The notes beneath the pieces were generated by a model that ran no database searches, was not told where the DNA came from, and saw nothing but the letters and a program-made list of their open reading frames with translations. Made by a program: the position numbers and the translations under genes. From Legionella maceachernii (GTDB lineage Bacteria > Pseudomonadota > Gammaproteobacteria > Legionellales > Legionellaceae), in contig NZ_FUXJ01000014.1 of assembly GCF_900167045.1 (NCBI RefSeq), positions 49,920 through 113,919 of the forward strand: 64,000 bases of DNA, in the 5' to 3' direction. Positions 8,879 through 19,140 of the stretch are shown piece after piece. Positions within the stretch are counted from its first letter, which is position 1, and each line of letters begins with the position of its first letter.

Positions 8879-9835
8879 TTAATCACTTCTTTCTTCTACT
8901 GGTTGAGGTTTACCGCCTGTTAGCCAGTAGGTGTAAAGCTGACGATTACCTTGGTTGACGACCTCATCGCCAGCCGCCAAACCGCTTAGAATTTCGGTAT
9001 AGTTATCATCACTGATACCCGTTTTAACGACAACATGCTGATAAACATTCCCTTGTTTTCTAAAAACAAATTTTTCATTGTTTGCTTCTATGATTGCTGA
9101 ATTAGGGATAACTAGCGCGTCTTTATTTTCTTGTAAAACAAGGTTGGCGCGGGTAAACATACCTGGTTTTAATAAATCTTTTGGATTATCGAGAAGAATT
9201 TGAACGTTTACGGTGCGCGTGAGTGGATCAAGATTGGGCTCAATAAGGCTCACTTTTCCTTTAAAGATTTGTTGGGGATAGCTTAAAACATGCAATCTGG
9301 CTTCTTGTCCTACCTTAACTTTTCCTAAATCTTCTTCGTAAGCTTTAGCAATCACAATGAGTTTTGAGCGATCAGAAATATGAAAAAGCACGGTATTAGG
9401 AGCTACTGCCTGACCAAGATTGACATTACGAGCATCAATCACTCCGCTCATCGGGGAATTCATCACGACACTTGGTGGCGGATCACCGATAAGCAAGGAT
9501 TGTACTTTTAACAAGGGTTGGCCCACTTTTACCTTATCTCCTAAATTCGCATAAAGTTGAGTTACATTGCCTGAGATTCTCACGCTGACATCCGCTTGGG
9601 CATTCGGTAATAGCTGAATTTCTCCGTTGAGTCCCAATGTCTCTTCAAGCGGTTTAGTGAACACCTGGGTTGTTTTTAAATCAATAAGTTTTGTTTGTTC
9701 TGGATTGAGCGAAAAGGAGTTTTGCGGTGGTCCTGATATTTCGAAACGTTCTCCATGAGCAAATACCAAAGAGATTGTGAATAAAAAGGAGAGGAAAACG
9801 AGTGTGTTGCGCATAAGATTATTTTGTAAAGTCAT
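8879..9835 (-). CDS. helB: periplasmic adaptor (membrane fusion) protein HelB
   Basis: A 318-residue RND membrane-fusion protein that would bridge HelA and HelC. A signal peptide (ending LVFAHGE) is followed by a barrel-sandwich/lipoyl domain in two halves: the first around YANLGDKVKVGQPLLKVQ and the second around SPMSGVIDARNVNLGQAVAPNT. A beta-barrel region (LSYPQQIFKGKVSLIEPNLD, TRTVNVQI) and a membrane-proximal domain complete the fold. The alpha hairpin between the lipoyl halves is almost absent, making this a short adaptor. ATG 9835 has AAGGGA six bases upstream and overlaps the helC stop by 17 bases. ATG 9814 lacks a ribosome site. The gene is separated from helA by only 67 bases, consistent with one operon. 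Confidence 0.92.
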   Translation of the reverse strand: MTLQNNLMRNTLVFLSFLFTISLVFAHGERFEISGPPQNSFSLNPEQTKLIDLKTTQVFTKPLEETLGLNGEIQLLPNAQADVSVRISGNVTQLYANLGDKVKVGQPLLKVQSLLIGDPPPSVVMNSPMSGVIDARNVNLGQAVAPNTVLFHISDRSKLIVIAKAYEEDLGKVKVGQEARLHVLSYPQQIFKGKVSLIEPNLDPLTRTVNVQILLDNPKDLLKPGMFTRANLVLQENKDALVIPNSAIIEANNEKFVFRKQGNVYQHVVVKTGISDDNYTEILSGLAAGDEVVNQGNRQLYTYWLTGGKPQPVEERSD

Positions 9836-11219
9836 GTAAATCCCTTTTATCAGTCAGATAGGAGCACAATGAAGTATGACCACCATTACCCAGGGCTGTA
9901 CAAAATTTCACTAAAGCTTGTAAGTACTTTTCGAGCATATTGAGATAGGCGACTTGAAGATCATTTTGTTGGCGCTGTATTTGTAATACTTCAAGGAGAG
10001 ATACTTGACCATTTTTGTAAGCATCCCTTGCTAATTTAACGTTACGAAAAGTAAGTTTTACTGTTTTTTGACGAGATTGTTCAAGTGCCCTTTCTAAGGC
10101 TTTTAATTGCGCATAATTACTTGCAACTTCAGTTTGAATCGTTAATTTCAAGGCTTGCATTTTACCAATTGTTTGCGTGCCGACTGCACCGGCTTCCATT
10201 ATTTTGCCCTTATTTGCATTAAATAAAGGAAAAGGGACTGCCAGGCCTACACTTAAAGCGCGATCAGGTTTTTGTGGATCACCACCTTCCACAAAAATTT
10301 TACTTTGTTGAAAAGCGACTCCCACGGTCCAATCAGCCCATCGCTCAGCACGGGCGAGCTGTTGTGTCGCTTGGGCGCGATTTAAGCTGAGTTGAAGTAT
10401 TTGCATATCTGGACGCTGTTTCAGTGCTAAGGCTTGCGCATCGGCGACGCTGATGGTGAGCTGCCCTTGTTTGGGTAGTGATTTATCGAGCACTAAAGGG
10501 GAGGTGGCATCGCGTCCTAATAGTTGATTGAGTTGCGCTATTTGGCTAATGCGCAAGCTTTCTAGAATTTGTTTTTCTTGAAAAATACGCTGGTATTCTA
10601 AGCTTGCTGAGTTGGTATCCAATTCAGAGACCTCAGCGGCATGAAAGCGATTTTCGGTGACTTGCACTAATTTTTTATTAATGGACAAAAGATTTTTAAG
10701 TTGTTTTAAACGATAATCGGTAATCAGAATGGCATAATAATTGTCCGCGACCGCGCCCTTAAGTTTTCGTTTAGCCTCTTTAATTTCAGTCATTGCAATG
10801 GCGATATCAACCCGAGCAACATTTTTTTGACGGCCAATTCGACCGGAAATGGGAAAATTTTGGGTAAATCCTGCGCTGCGTGTGTACTCTCCTTCTTTGC
10901 TAAAGAATTGATCGTCCGTGTTATTCAAATTTAAACTGGGATTGGGCCATAATCCTGCTTGCACCAAGCGGGCTTGAGCGACAGCAATATTGTACCGGGC
11001 GGCTTTTAAGTCATTGTTATTTTCAATGGCTATGTGGGTTAATTGATTAATTGTTAAACTTTGCGACGCGTTGATGATAGACGCCTTACCTGTCAGACTG
11101 AAAATAAAGAACCAGGTGACGATTTGAGACAATAGTCCACTACCTTTCAATGCCCCGCGACATGAGAATGCGGGATCTAGGCATGAGAAAGGGACCGGAG
11201 CTAACGCTTTCTTTGTCAT
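9819..11219 (-). CDS. helC: outer-membrane efflux channel, TolC/CzcC family (HelC)
   Basis: A 466-residue TolC-superfamily protein that would form the outer-membrane exit duct for HelAB. The two repeated OEP halves are visible: [28 protein letters not shown] opens the first and [19 protein letters not shown] opens the second, with long Gln/Lys/Leu helices between. The first 50 residues are unusual: [20 protein letters not shown] precedes the hydrophobic stretch [15 protein letters not shown], so the signal sequence is either long or a downstream start is used. The ATG overlaps the copA stop as ATGA and therefore suggests translational coupling. CzcC/HelC is the usual partner of the neighbouring HelB and HelA. 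Confidence 0.9.
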   Translation of the reverse strand: MTKKALAPVPFSCLDPAFSCRGALKGSGLLSQIVTWFFIFSLTGKASIINASQSLTINQLTHIAIENNNDLKAARYNIAVAQARLVQAGLWPNPSLNLNNTDDQFFSKEGEYTRSAGFTQNFPISGRIGRQKNVARVDIAIAMTEIKEAKRKLKGAVADNYYAILITDYRLKQLKNLLSINKKLVQVTENRFHAAEVSELDTNSASLEYQRIFQEKQILESLRISQIAQLNQLLGRDATSPLVLDKSLPKQGQLTISVADAQALALKQRPDMQILQLSLNRAQATQQLARAERWADWTVGVAFQQSKIFVEGGDPQKPDRALSVGLAVPFPLFNANKGKIMEAGAVGTQTIGKMQALKLTIQTEVASNYAQLKALERALEQSRQKTVKLTFRNVKLARDAYKNGQVSLLEVLQIQRQQNDLQVAYLNMLEKYLQALVKFCTALGNGGHTSLCSYLTDKRDLHDFTK

Positions 11220-13450
11220 AAGGTTATCCAGCGTAAGCGAAGTGCATTAGTAATGACAGAGACCGAGCTGAGTGACATTGCCGCAGCAGCGATCATTGGG
11301 TTTAAGAGTAATCCAATAAAAGGATAAAGTACCCCTGCGGCGATAGGTATACCCAATGCGTTATAAATAAAGGCAAAAAAAAGATTTTGACGTATATTTC
11401 GCATGGTGGCTTCAGAGAGATGGCGAGCTTTAACGATGCCATGTAAATCGCCATGAAGCAAGGTAATGCCAGCACTTTCTATGGCAACATCCGTTCCTGT
11501 TCCCATTGCGATGCCAATATCCGCTTTAGCCAGTGCAGGTGCATCGTTAACTCCATCTCCCGCCATGGCAACAATTCGGCCTTTTTCTTGTAACTCAGTC
11601 ACAATGCGGCTCTTGTCTGCAGGTAAAACTTCAGCAATCACCGTTTTAATGCTCAGTTTTTCAGCGACGGCTTTAGCCGTTTTCTGGTTGTCGCCAGTGA
11701 GCATGACAATATCGATCCCTTTGTCTTGTAAGGTGTGTATTGCGTCAACCGTACTGGATTTAATTGGATCTTCGACTGCTAAGAGGGCTGCAATTTGATT
11801 TTCCATGGCCATGAACATCACTGAAGCGCCTGTTGCCCTGAGTTCATCTGCTTGATTGGAAAGGGCCTGAAAATCGATTTTCAATTCTTGCATTAAGGCT
11901 GCGGTACCCACCACGATGACTTGATTGTTAACTGTACCACGTACCCCTTTACCCGTTATCGCTTCAAAGTCGCTTACTGGAACAAAAGGTAAATTTTTCT
12001 CTTTCGCGGCTGTTACAATCGCATGAGCTAAAGGATGTTCGCTATAATGCTCCACTGAGGCGGCAAGAGGAAGAACTTCGTCTTCAGTAAATTGTTGTGT
12101 CGTTATAAGTTGCGTTAATTTGGGACGGCCTTCAGTCAGAGTTCCCGTTTTATCCACCACTAAGGTATCGATTTTTTCCATGTGTTCGAGTGCTTCAGCG
12201 TTCTTGATGAGTACCCCATTTCCTGCTCCCTTTCCTACGCCAACCATGATTGACACAGGAGTAGCAAGTCCTAAAGCACAGGGACAAGCAATGATTAATA
12301 CCGAAACCGCAGCAATGAGCCCATAGCTAAACGAGGGGGCAGGGCCAAAGCCGAGCCATAAAATGAAGGCCAATAGGGCAATAAAAATGACGATAGGCAC
12401 AAACCAGCCAGAAACAGCATCGGCTAAACGTTGGATAGGCGCTCGGCTACGTTGTGCCTCACTAACCATTTGCACAATTCGTGAGAGCATTGTATCACTG
12501 CCTACATGAATTGCTTTCATCACAAAGCTGCCGCTTAGATTAATGGTCGCACCAATCAGTTTGTCACCAACTCTTTTGCTCACAGGTAATGATTCGCCAG
12601 TGACCATTGACTCATCGACATTCGATTGGCCTTCTATAAGTTCCCCGTCCACAGGAATTTTCTCTCCAGGACGCACGCGCAATAAATCCCCTGTTAAAAT
12701 GTGATCGAGCGGTATTTCTGTTTCTTGATGGTTTTGATCGAGCCGATACGCTGTTTCGGGTGCTAGTTTTAACAACGCGCGAATAGCCCCTCCTGTTTTT
12801 TCGCGTGCTTTTAATTCAAGGACTTGACCCAATAAAACCAACGTGGTTATTACTGCAGCGGCTTCAAAATAAACGTTAACCATGCCTTTTTCACTGAGCA
12901 AACTCTGAGGAAAAAGGCCAGGGAATAAAGTGGCTATCACACTGTACCCCCAAGCGACAGCGGTACTCATTGCAATCAAAGTGAACATGTTTAAGCGATG
13001 GGTTGTTAACGATTGCCAACCCCGTTGAAAAAACGGCCAGCCACACCATAAAACCACTGGCGTCGCCAATACCAATTGGATCCAGCTGGACAAACGGATT
13101 GGAAGCCAGCTTGCAAAAGCGTGTTCGCCCATGGCGAATACGAACACAGGGATACTGAGAATTAAGGCAATCCAAAATCTTCTTTGCATATCAGCATATT
13201 CTGGATTACCTGTGTCTTCGACGCCCATCGTCTCAGGCTCTAATGCCATACCGCAAATTGGGCAATTTCCAGGCTTTTCTTGGCGAATTTCGGGATGCAT
13301 TGGGCAAGTGTAAACCGACTCACCCTCTACCAAGGGAGCTTTAGGTATTTTTGAATGATTCATCGAATGGCAGCAGCTGTGTTTTTCTGCAGAAGGGTGT
13401 TGGTTATTTTCCACAATGGACAATCCTCTGTTGAAGCGGAATACATTCAT
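11216..13450 (-). CDS. copA: copper-exporting P1B-type ATPase CopA
   Basis: A 744-residue P1B ATPase that pumps Cu(I) out of the cytoplasm. It matches the structurally studied L. pneumophila CopA along its length from memory. Visible elements: Cys/His-rich N-terminus (CCH at 26-28), a short heavy-metal-binding module with CPMHPE and CPICGM (49-68) instead of a classical CxxC ferredoxin-like domain, TGES (284-287), the CPC copper site (389-391), DKTGT with phosphorylated D433, [20 protein letters not shown], and the C-terminal YN and MSLSS residues lining the exit. It heads the minus-strand operon. ATG 13450 lacks a good ribosome site; GTG 13414, with AGAGG about ten bases upstream, is a possible alternative start. 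Confidence 0.96.
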   Translation of the reverse strand: MNVFRFNRGLSIVENNQHPSAEKHSCCHSMNHSKIPKAPLVEGESVYTCPMHPEIRQEKPGNCPICGMALEPETMGVEDTGNPEYADMQRRFWIALILSIPVFVFAMGEHAFASWLPIRLSSWIQLVLATPVVLWCGWPFFQRGWQSLTTHRLNMFTLIAMSTAVAWGYSVIATLFPGLFPQSLLSEKGMVNVYFEAAAVITTLVLLGQVLELKAREKTGGAIRALLKLAPETAYRLDQNHQETEIPLDHILTGDLLRVRPGEKIPVDGELIEGQSNVDESMVTGESLPVSKRVGDKLIGATINLSGSFVMKAIHVGSDTMLSRIVQMVSEAQRSRAPIQRLADAVSGWFVPIVIFIALLAFILWLGFGPAPSFSYGLIAAVSVLIIACPCALGLATPVSIMVGVGKGAGNGVLIKNAEALEHMEKIDTLVVDKTGTLTEGRPKLTQLITTQQFTEDEVLPLAASVEHYSEHPLAHAIVTAAKEKNLPFVPVSDFEAITGKGVRGTVNNQVIVVGTAALMQELKIDFQALSNQADELRATGASVMFMAMENQIAALLAVEDPIKSSTVDAIHTLQDKGIDIVMLTGDNQKTAKAVAEKLSIKTVIAEVLPADKSRIVTELQEKGRIVAMAGDGVNDAPALAKADIGIAMGTGTDVAIESAGITLLHGDLHGIVKARHLSEATMRNIRQNLFFAFIYNALGIPIAAGVLYPFIGLLLNPMIAAAAMSLSSVSVITNALRLRWITL

Positions 13451-13468
13451 TCTAGCAATGGTAAGCAG

Positions 13469-13494
13469 ACAACACTATGAGATATTTGTGTTGT
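13469..13494. promoter_or_regulatory. inverted repeat upstream of copA, possible operator
   Basis: Perfect 7-bp arms ACAACAC (13469-13475) and GTGTTGT (13488-13494) flank a 12-base spacer, 19 bases upstream of the copA start in the divergent region shared with the CBS gene. It could be an operator for the metal operon. It does not clearly match a CueR or CsoR site known to me, and no metal regulator gene is in the window. Confidence 0.3.
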
Positions 13495-13590
13495 AACTTA
13501 TTCTGTTCTACATTTAGCAGAAGCAGTGACCAAAAATTAAATAGAATGAATTCCTTGTCTATTGGGAATTTTGATGTGAAGGGACCAATC

Positions 13591-14142
13591 ATGATTATAA
13601 AAACCTGCGATATGACCAATGTAAACCACGTAATTACCCCCGATGAAAATTATGAAATAACGCTTGATTCACCTGCCATTGATATTTTTACGGATTTCAA
13701 AAAGACACCGCCTTTAGTTATTGACCAATCATTGGATGTTGTTACAGCTGAAGATTTAATGAAAAAAACACATGTCAAATTAAAGTTGGTGTTAGATAAG
13801 GGTGAGTTTGTTGGTACGCTAGCTTATGAAGATTTGATTGGTGAAAAGGTAATGTTTCGTACGAATCACGTTCATCGAGCGAACATTCTTGTCGCTGAGG
13901 TGATGACACCCAAAACGTGTTTAAAGGCAATCGCATTTAGCGATGTAAAACGAGCAAGAATTAGGGACATCGTTGAAACGCTCAAGAATGAAGGAAAACA
14001 GCATTTTCTTGTCATTGATGGAGCAGAGCATCATATCCGGGGGATTTTTTCTGCTTCAGATATTGCTCGACGATTGCATGTGCCAATTAATATCGATAGA
14101 GCCTCTACATTTGTTGATATTTATAAGGCGTTGAATCATTAA
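13591..14142 (+). CDS. CBS-domain pair protein
   Basis: A 183-residue soluble protein with two CBS motifs: the first spans about 45-85 (LDVVTAEDLM to LDKGEFVGTLAYEDL) and the second about 105-165 (VAEVMTPKTC to EHHIRGIFSASDIARRL). CBS pairs bind adenosine nucleotides and sense energy charge or ionic strength; as a stand-alone pair its partner is unknown. ATG 13591 is preferred because GAAGGGA lies six bases upstream; the in-frame ATG at 13477 would add 38 low-complexity residues and overlap the copA control region. The gene converges on purH. Nothing ties it to copper beyond position. Confidence 0.8.
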   Translation: MIIKTCDMTNVNHVITPDENYEITLDSPAIDIFTDFKKTPPLVIDQSLDVVTAEDLMKKTHVKLKLVLDKGEFVGTLAYEDLIGEKVMFRTNHVHRANILVAEVMTPKTCLKAIAFSDVKRARIRDIVETLKNEGKQHFLVIDGAEHHIRGIFSASDIARRLHVPINIDRASTFVDIYKALNH

Positions 14143-14165
14143 ATGACAATCGAAGGGGGTGAGGG

Positions 14166-15755
14166 TTAATGCTTAAAATGCCTATACCCAGTAAACACCA
14201 TAATTATTCCCGCTTGATTAGCTGCATCGATGACCTCTTTATCGCGCACGGAGCCGCCAGGTTGAATAATGGCGCTAATCCCTGCTTGTGCTGCCAATTC
14301 AATATTATCTGCAAAGGGAATAAAGGCATCTGATGCCATCACGGCACCTTGGGTCGCAAAATTAGCCTGTTCTGCTTGCCATAAACCAATGCGAGTACTC
14401 ATGACTCGACTGGTTTGCCCTGCACCGATACCTATTGTTGCGCCTTCTTTTGCAAAAACAATGGCATTGGATTTCACGTGTTTGACCGCAGTCCAAGCAA
14501 ATAATAAATCTTGCATGAGTTGATCAGAGGGCTTTTGATGAGTAACCGTTTGAAATTCTTCACTACTGACTAAAAAATCATCATGCTCTTGGACAAGTAA
14601 ACCGCCATCAACGTGGCGCAGATCTAACTTGAATTCAGCATTGGTTTGCCATTTACCGGTACTCAGCACACGGATGTTGGGTTTTGTTGTTAAAACAGCT
14701 TGCGCTTCCTCGCTAATAGCGGGTGCAATAATAACCTCGGCAAATTGCTTGTCGAGAATGGCTTGTGCTGTTTCACCCGTTAAAAGCTGATTAAATGCCA
14801 AGATGCCACCGAAACTAGAGGTCGGATCGGTTTGAAAAGCGCGTAAGTAAGCATGTAATTGAGTATCGCCGAGGGCGATCCCACAGGGATTTCCATGCTT
14901 GACAATTACACAAGTGGGTATCTCAAGTGGAAAGGATTTAACACAATCGAAAGCGGCATCTGCATCGAGAAGATTGTTATAGGAGAGTTGTTTGCCTTGA
15001 AGCGTTTTGGCAGTGGCTAAAGAGCCAGTGGGTGGATTTTTATCCGTATAAAATATTGCTTGCTGATGAGGATTTTCTCCGTAACGTAATTCATAGCGTT
15101 TGTGAAACTGACAAGTGAGCGTGGATGGAAAACCAGAAGGCTCTCTTTCTTCATTCAATGTTCCCAAATAATTGGCAATGGCTGCATCGTAAGCAGCGGT
15201 ATGAGCAAAGGCTTTCTTAGCTAATTCAAACCCCCAATTAACAGGAGCCTTCTGGGCCTGAATATACTTGATCAATAATCCGTAATCATCAGGGGTGACG
15301 ACAACAAAAACACGAGCATGATTTTTCGCAGCGGCACGAACCATTGTTGGCCCACCAATATCGATGTTCTCAATTGCTTTTTGAAAATCGCAGTCATGAT
15401 GACTAATAACTTGTTCAAAAGGGTATAAATTAACAATAAGTAAATCAATTCGTTTGATCTGATGCGCTTGTAACACTTTCTCATCTTCGGGGAGATCGCG
15501 TGCTAATAGCCCTGCATGAATAGCAGGATGAAGCGTTTTAACGCGTCCATCCAGCATTTCAGGAAATTTTGTACACTCACTGACATCAATCACTGGAAGC
15601 TGGTGTTTAGTGAGTAAAGCCGCCGTATTGCCGGTAGCGACGAGCTCTACCCCTTGCTCATGCAGGGTTTTTGCTAATTCAACTAAGCCGCGTTTATCAG
15701 AAACACTCAGCAAAGCCCTTTTGGGGGTAAAAGGGCGGAATTGTTGTTTATTCAT
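14166..15755 (-). CDS. purH: bifunctional IMP cyclohydrolase/AICAR formyltransferase PurH
   Basis: A 529-residue enzyme for the last two steps of purine synthesis: formylation of AICAR by 10-formyl-THF, then cyclisation to IMP. The N-terminal MGS-like IMP cyclohydrolase domain (1-195) shows ALLSVSDKRGL, VATGNTAALL and MLDGRVKTLHP. The AICAR transformylase part shows RYGENPHQQA, SYNNLLDADAA, VKHGNPCG and QTSRVMST, ending in a typical tail VFTGYRHFKH. It is the last gene of the aroQ-accB-accC-prmA-purH run, 22 bases after prmA. The window also holds purA, the AMP branch enzyme, at 38.7 kb. Confidence 0.97.
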   Translation of the reverse strand: MNKQQFRPFTPKRALLSVSDKRGLVELAKTLHEQGVELVATGNTAALLTKHQLPVIDVSECTKFPEMLDGRVKTLHPAIHAGLLARDLPEDEKVLQAHQIKRIDLLIVNLYPFEQVISHHDCDFQKAIENIDIGGPTMVRAAAKNHARVFVVVTPDDYGLLIKYIQAQKAPVNWGFELAKKAFAHTAAYDAAIANYLGTLNEEREPSGFPSTLTCQFHKRYELRYGENPHQQAIFYTDKNPPTGSLATAKTLQGKQLSYNNLLDADAAFDCVKSFPLEIPTCVIVKHGNPCGIALGDTQLHAYLRAFQTDPTSSFGGILAFNQLLTGETAQAILDKQFAEVIIAPAISEEAQAVLTTKPNIRVLSTGKWQTNAEFKLDLRHVDGGLLVQEHDDFLVSSEEFQTVTHQKPSDQLMQDLLFAWTAVKHVKSNAIVFAKEGATIGIGAGQTSRVMSTRIGLWQAEQANFATQGAVMASDAFIPFADNIELAAQAGISAIIQPGGSVRDKEVIDAANQAGIIMVFTGYRHFKH

Positions 15756-15777
15756 TATGTTAGCTCTTTATTAGTGA

Positions 15778-16647
15778 TTAGCGACGGGTAAAAGTCAGCA
15801 GCGACCAACCTTCTAAATCCGTTGATGATTGATGAGCAAAATCAGCTTGGTAAGCCTCAATAAGCGAAGCGGCTTGTTCGTTGAGAATGCCCGAAACAAT
15901 TAATACGCCCTCATTGTTGAGTAATTTTTTAAATTGAGTGCGCAAAGTCAACAAAGGAGCTAATAAGATATTGGCAATCAGGACATCAGCAGGTTCTCGC
16001 AATATTTCCGGAAAACCAATATCCAACTGTTGTGAATCAATTGCATTCATTAAAGCGTTGCTTTGAGTTGCTTGCAGTGCTTGCTCATCGATGTCAACAG
16101 CTTGTACTCGTGCTGCACCTAGTTTTAGCGCTGCTAAAGCAAGAATACCTGAGCCACAACCGTAGTCAATGACTGTTTTGTTGGCCAGTTCAGCTTGATC
16201 GAGCCAACGCAAGCACAGTGAGGTGGTTGGATGAGTCCCCGTGCCGAATGCTAGCCCTGGATCAAGAATTAGATTAACTGCCTCAGGTTCGGGCGGCTCG
16301 AGCCACGTAGGGCAAATCCACAATCGTTGACCAAAGCATTGCGGCTTGAAATCATCCATCCAGGCACGTTCCCAATCTTGATCAGGTAATTCGCTAATAG
16401 CAAAAGACAGATGATGGAATTGAGCAGCCAGGTGTTGTTTTGCCAACGCTGCTTCTTTGATATCTGTATAAAGTGCATTCACGATGACATCAGGCCAAAG
16501 GGGGGTTGTTCCAGGTTCTGGCTCGAGGACGGGGTCATCGTATTTATCGGTCAAGGTGATCGATAAAGCCCCCATTTCTTCGAGGGCTTCACTGATTGAG
16601 TCCACCTCATCACGATGGCATTGTTCAATTTGTAACTGATACCACAC
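15778..16647 (-). CDS. prmA: ribosomal protein L11 methyltransferase PrmA
   Basis: A 289-residue class I SAM methyltransferase that trimethylates ribosomal protein L11. The N-terminal L11-recognition domain (about 1-95) is followed by the SAM fold with DPGLAFGTGTHPTT, motif I VIDYGCGSGILALAALKLGA, an acidic VQAVDIDEQA loop and the NILLAPLL motif characteristic of PrmA. It is three bases downstream of accC, the arrangement seen in many gammaproteobacteria, so it is probably in the same transcript. The length equals that of other PrmA proteins and the sequence looks complete. Confidence 0.96.
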   Translation of the reverse strand: MWYQLQIEQCHRDEVDSISEALEEMGALSITLTDKYDDPVLEPEPGTTPLWPDVIVNALYTDIKEAALAKQHLAAQFHHLSFAISELPDQDWERAWMDDFKPQCFGQRLWICPTWLEPPEPEAVNLILDPGLAFGTGTHPTTSLCLRWLDQAELANKTVIDYGCGSGILALAALKLGAARVQAVDIDEQALQATQSNALMNAIDSQQLDIGFPEILREPADVLIANILLAPLLTLRTQFKKLLNNEGVLIVSGILNEQAASLIEAYQADFAHQSSTDLEGWSLLTFTRR

Positions 16648-16650
16648 AAC

Positions 16651-17991
16651 TTATTCCTTGAGCATTTTTTCGAGGTAATGGATGTTTGTGCCGCCTTGCA
16701 CAAACGCTTTATCTCTGAGAATACGCTGATGCAATTCGATATTGGTTTTAATACCATCAATAATAATTTCATCTAATGCATTACGCATTCTCGCAAGAGC
16801 TACTTCTCGTGTTTCGCCATAACTAATTAATTTCCCTATCATGGAATCATAATTGGGCGGCACGGTATAACTACTGTAGATATGCGAGTCAAAACGAATA
16901 CCAGGCCCACCAGGTTGATGCAGAAGGCGGATTGTTCCCGGTGAAGGCATGAACGTTTTGGCGTCTTCTGCATTAATCCGGCACTCGATGGCATGGCCTT
17001 TTAATTGGATATCTTCTTGTTTTAAGGTGAAAGGCATATCACTAGCCACTTTGATTTGTTCTTTAATTAAATCAATGCCAGTGATCATTTCAGTCACAGG
17101 GTGTTCAACCTGGATACGCGTATTCATCTCAATGAAATAAAAACAACCTTCTTGATACAAGAATTCAAAGGTTCCCGCACCGCGGTATTTGAGTTCCCGG
17201 CAAGCATTCACTACGGATTGTCCTATTTTTTGACGTAATTCAGGCGTAATGCCTGGGGCAGGAGCTTCTTCCAATACTTTTTGGTGGCGTCGTTGCATTG
17301 AGCAATCACGTTCACCGAGGTGTATAGCATTTCCTTTTCCATCGCCTAAAACTTGAAATTCAATATGGCGTGGATTTTCTAAGAATTTTTCCATGTACAC
17401 AGTGGGGTTATTAAAAGCAGCCTTTGCTTCGCTTCGGGTAAGGGCAATGGCATTAAGCAAGTTGGCTTCGTTATGAACTACTCGCATCCCACGGCCACCT
17501 CCACCACCCGCGGCTTTGATAATAACGGGAAAGCCAATTTGACGTGCTAATTTAATATTGTGATTATCATCGTCAGTTAAAGGACCATCAGAGCCTGGAA
17601 CGCAGGGGACGCCTGCTTTTTTCATCGCAGCGATGGCAGATACCTTATCTCCCATTAAGCGAATGGTATCTCCTTTAGGACCGATAAAGCGAAATCCACT
17701 TTGCTCAACAATATCGGCAAAATCAGCATTTTCTGATAGAAAGCCGTAACCAGGATGAATAGCAACGGCGTCAGTAATCTCAGCCGCAGAGATAATAGCT
17801 GGGATATTTAAATAGCTTTTTTGCGAGCTTGCAGGTCCTATACAAACCGTTTCGTCAGCAAGGCGTACATGCAATAAGTCTTTATCCACATCCGAATGCA
17901 CGGCTACGGTTTGAATGCCTAACTCTTTACAAGCTCGCAATATGCGAAGTGCAATTTCACCACGATTGGCAATAACAATTTTACTGAGCAT
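16651..17991 (-). CDS. accC: biotin carboxylase subunit of acetyl-CoA carboxylase
   Basis: A 446-residue ATP-grasp enzyme that carboxylates the biotin on AccB, using bicarbonate and ATP. Visible features: N-terminal [36 protein letters not shown], the glycine-rich ATP loop [28 protein letters not shown], the [16 protein letters not shown] stretch, [14 protein letters not shown] with the catalytic glutamates and arginine, and the [12 protein letters not shown] segment. Length matches E. coli AccC (449). It lies 12 bases after accB. The carboxyltransferase subunits AccA and AccD are not in the window. Confidence 0.98.
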   Translation of the reverse strand: MLSKIVIANRGEIALRILRACKELGIQTVAVHSDVDKDLLHVRLADETVCIGPASSQKSYLNIPAIISAAEITDAVAIHPGYGFLSENADFADIVEQSGFRFIGPKGDTIRLMGDKVSAIAAMKKAGVPCVPGSDGPLTDDDNHNIKLARQIGFPVIIKAAGGGGGRGMRVVHNEANLLNAIALTRSEAKAAFNNPTVYMEKFLENPRHIEFQVLGDGKGNAIHLGERDCSMQRRHQKVLEEAPAPGITPELRQKIGQSVVNACRELKYRGAGTFEFLYQEGCFYFIEMNTRIQVEHPVTEMITGIDLIKEQIKVASDMPFTLKQEDIQLKGHAIECRINAEDAKTFMPSPGTIRLLHQPGGPGIRFDSHIYSSYTVPPNYDSMIGKLISYGETREVALARMRNALDEIIIDGIKTNIELHQRILRDKAFVQGGTNIHYLEKMLKE

Positions 17992-18003
17992 TAAATATAC
18001 CTT

Positions 18004-18471
18004 TTATTCTTCGATAATAAACAGGGGTTGGTCATATTCAATCGGATCACCATTGGTGGCAAGAATTTCAATGATTTTGCCCGCACGATCAGCTTCAATT
18101 TCGTTAAACATTTTCATTGCTTCAACAATGCAAAGTGTATCGCCCACTTTCACCGACTGACCAAGGGTAACAAAAGGAGGTGCATCAGGAGAAGGTGAAG
18201 TATAAAGGGTACCTACCATAGGCGAACGAACTTTGTGCCCCGGCTTAGTGACTACCGTTTTGCTTTCAGCAGGAGAAACTGGCGGAATGGTTGCCGGTTG
18301 AGGCACAGATTGGGGTGGGAGCGGTGCTGCATAACGCATAGGGGCTGGTGCTTCCACAGCATAACTATGACGGCTCAAGCGAACTGACTCTTCGCCTTCT
18401 TTGATTTCGATTTCTGAAATCCCCGTTTCTTCTAGCAATTCGATCAATTTTTTGATTTTGCGAATATCCAT
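18004..18471 (-). CDS. accB: biotin carboxyl carrier protein of acetyl-CoA carboxylase
   Basis: A 155-residue BCCP. The N-terminal helix ([22 protein letters not shown]) is the AccC-contacting part, a Pro/Ala-rich linker runs from about residue 40 to 75, and the C-terminal biotinyl domain starts at [10 protein letters not shown]. The biotin lysine lies in [12 protein letters not shown], with the thumb-containing [17 protein letters not shown] segment typical of bacterial AccB. It is in an operon with accC and sits 18 bases after aroQ. A degenerate second biotinyl domain gene is found just upstream of aroQ at 19141-19388. Confidence 0.97.
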   Translation of the reverse strand: MDIRKIKKLIELLEETGISEIEIKEGEESVRLSRHSYAVEAPAPMRYAAPLPPQSVPQPATIPPVSPAESKTVVTKPGHKVRSPMVGTLYTSPSPDAPPFVTLGQSVKVGDTLCIVEAMKMFNEIEADRAGKIIEILATNGDPIEYDQPLFIIEE

Positions 18472-18489
18472 CGATAATAACTCTCTAAA

Positions 18490-18930
18490 TTAATTAAATT
18501 CTTCTATTATGGCTTGTAATGCTAAGGAGTAACCCTTAACACCAAGCCCACTAATCACGCCGCGGGCTAAGTCAGAAAAATAGGAATAATGGCGAAAGGG
18601 TTCGCGCGCATAAATATTGCTGATGTGAACCTCAATGAAGGGAATTGACACCGCAGCTAAAGCATCACGCATAGCAATGCTAGTATGAGTAAACGCAGCC
18701 GGATTAATTATAAGATAACCGACTTTACTGTCGCCCGCTTGATGGATCCAATCAATTAACTCAGCCTCGGAATTGCTTTGCTTACTATTAAGCTCAAACC
18801 CAGATGCTTTAGCTTGTTTACTCAGTCTGGCATTCACTTCTTCAAGTGTCGTAGAACCATACACTGAAGGCTCTCGTAGACCAAGTCGATTCAAATTGGG
18901 CCCATTTAGGACAAGTATTTTTTTCATCAT
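18490..18930 (-). CDS. aroQ: type II 3-dehydroquinate dehydratase
   Basis: A dodecameric type II dehydroquinase of 146 residues, third step of the shikimate pathway. Motifs: [21 protein letters not shown] with the catalytic Tyr, [30 protein letters not shown] with substrate-binding residues, and [18 protein letters not shown] with the catalytic His. ATG 18930 (or the next codon, 18927) gives the normal N-terminus; an in-frame TTG at 18945 would add five residues and has no support. The ribosome site is weak. It is the first gene of the aroQ-accB-accC-prmA-purH run. Confidence 0.95.
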   Translation of the reverse strand: MMKKILVLNGPNLNRLGLREPSVYGSTTLEEVNARLSKQAKASGFELNSKQSNSEAELIDWIHQAGDSKVGYLIINPAAFTHTSIAMRDALAAVSIPFIEVHISNIYAREPFRHYSYFSDLARGVISGLGVKGYSLALQAIIEEFN

Positions 18931-19140
18931 AAGCTGGTTTACCAAAATTCATCGGATTCTGCCTGAACTTTCTGATAATGTCCAGATGTCCGATGATATC
19001 GGCATGATCTCTACACGATAACCGGAAGTTTGCTGCCATGATTAAGGGGGCTATTCGCTGTGAATGATGTTATTTCCTGATTTGAGTTATGCTATTTATA
19101 TAATGAAATGGAATGATGATTATGGCGACCACTCCTATAA

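Noticed and set aside
19099..19104. TATAAT upstream of the biotin-domain remnant
   Set aside because: No suitable -35 at 16-18 bases; cannot support a promoter.
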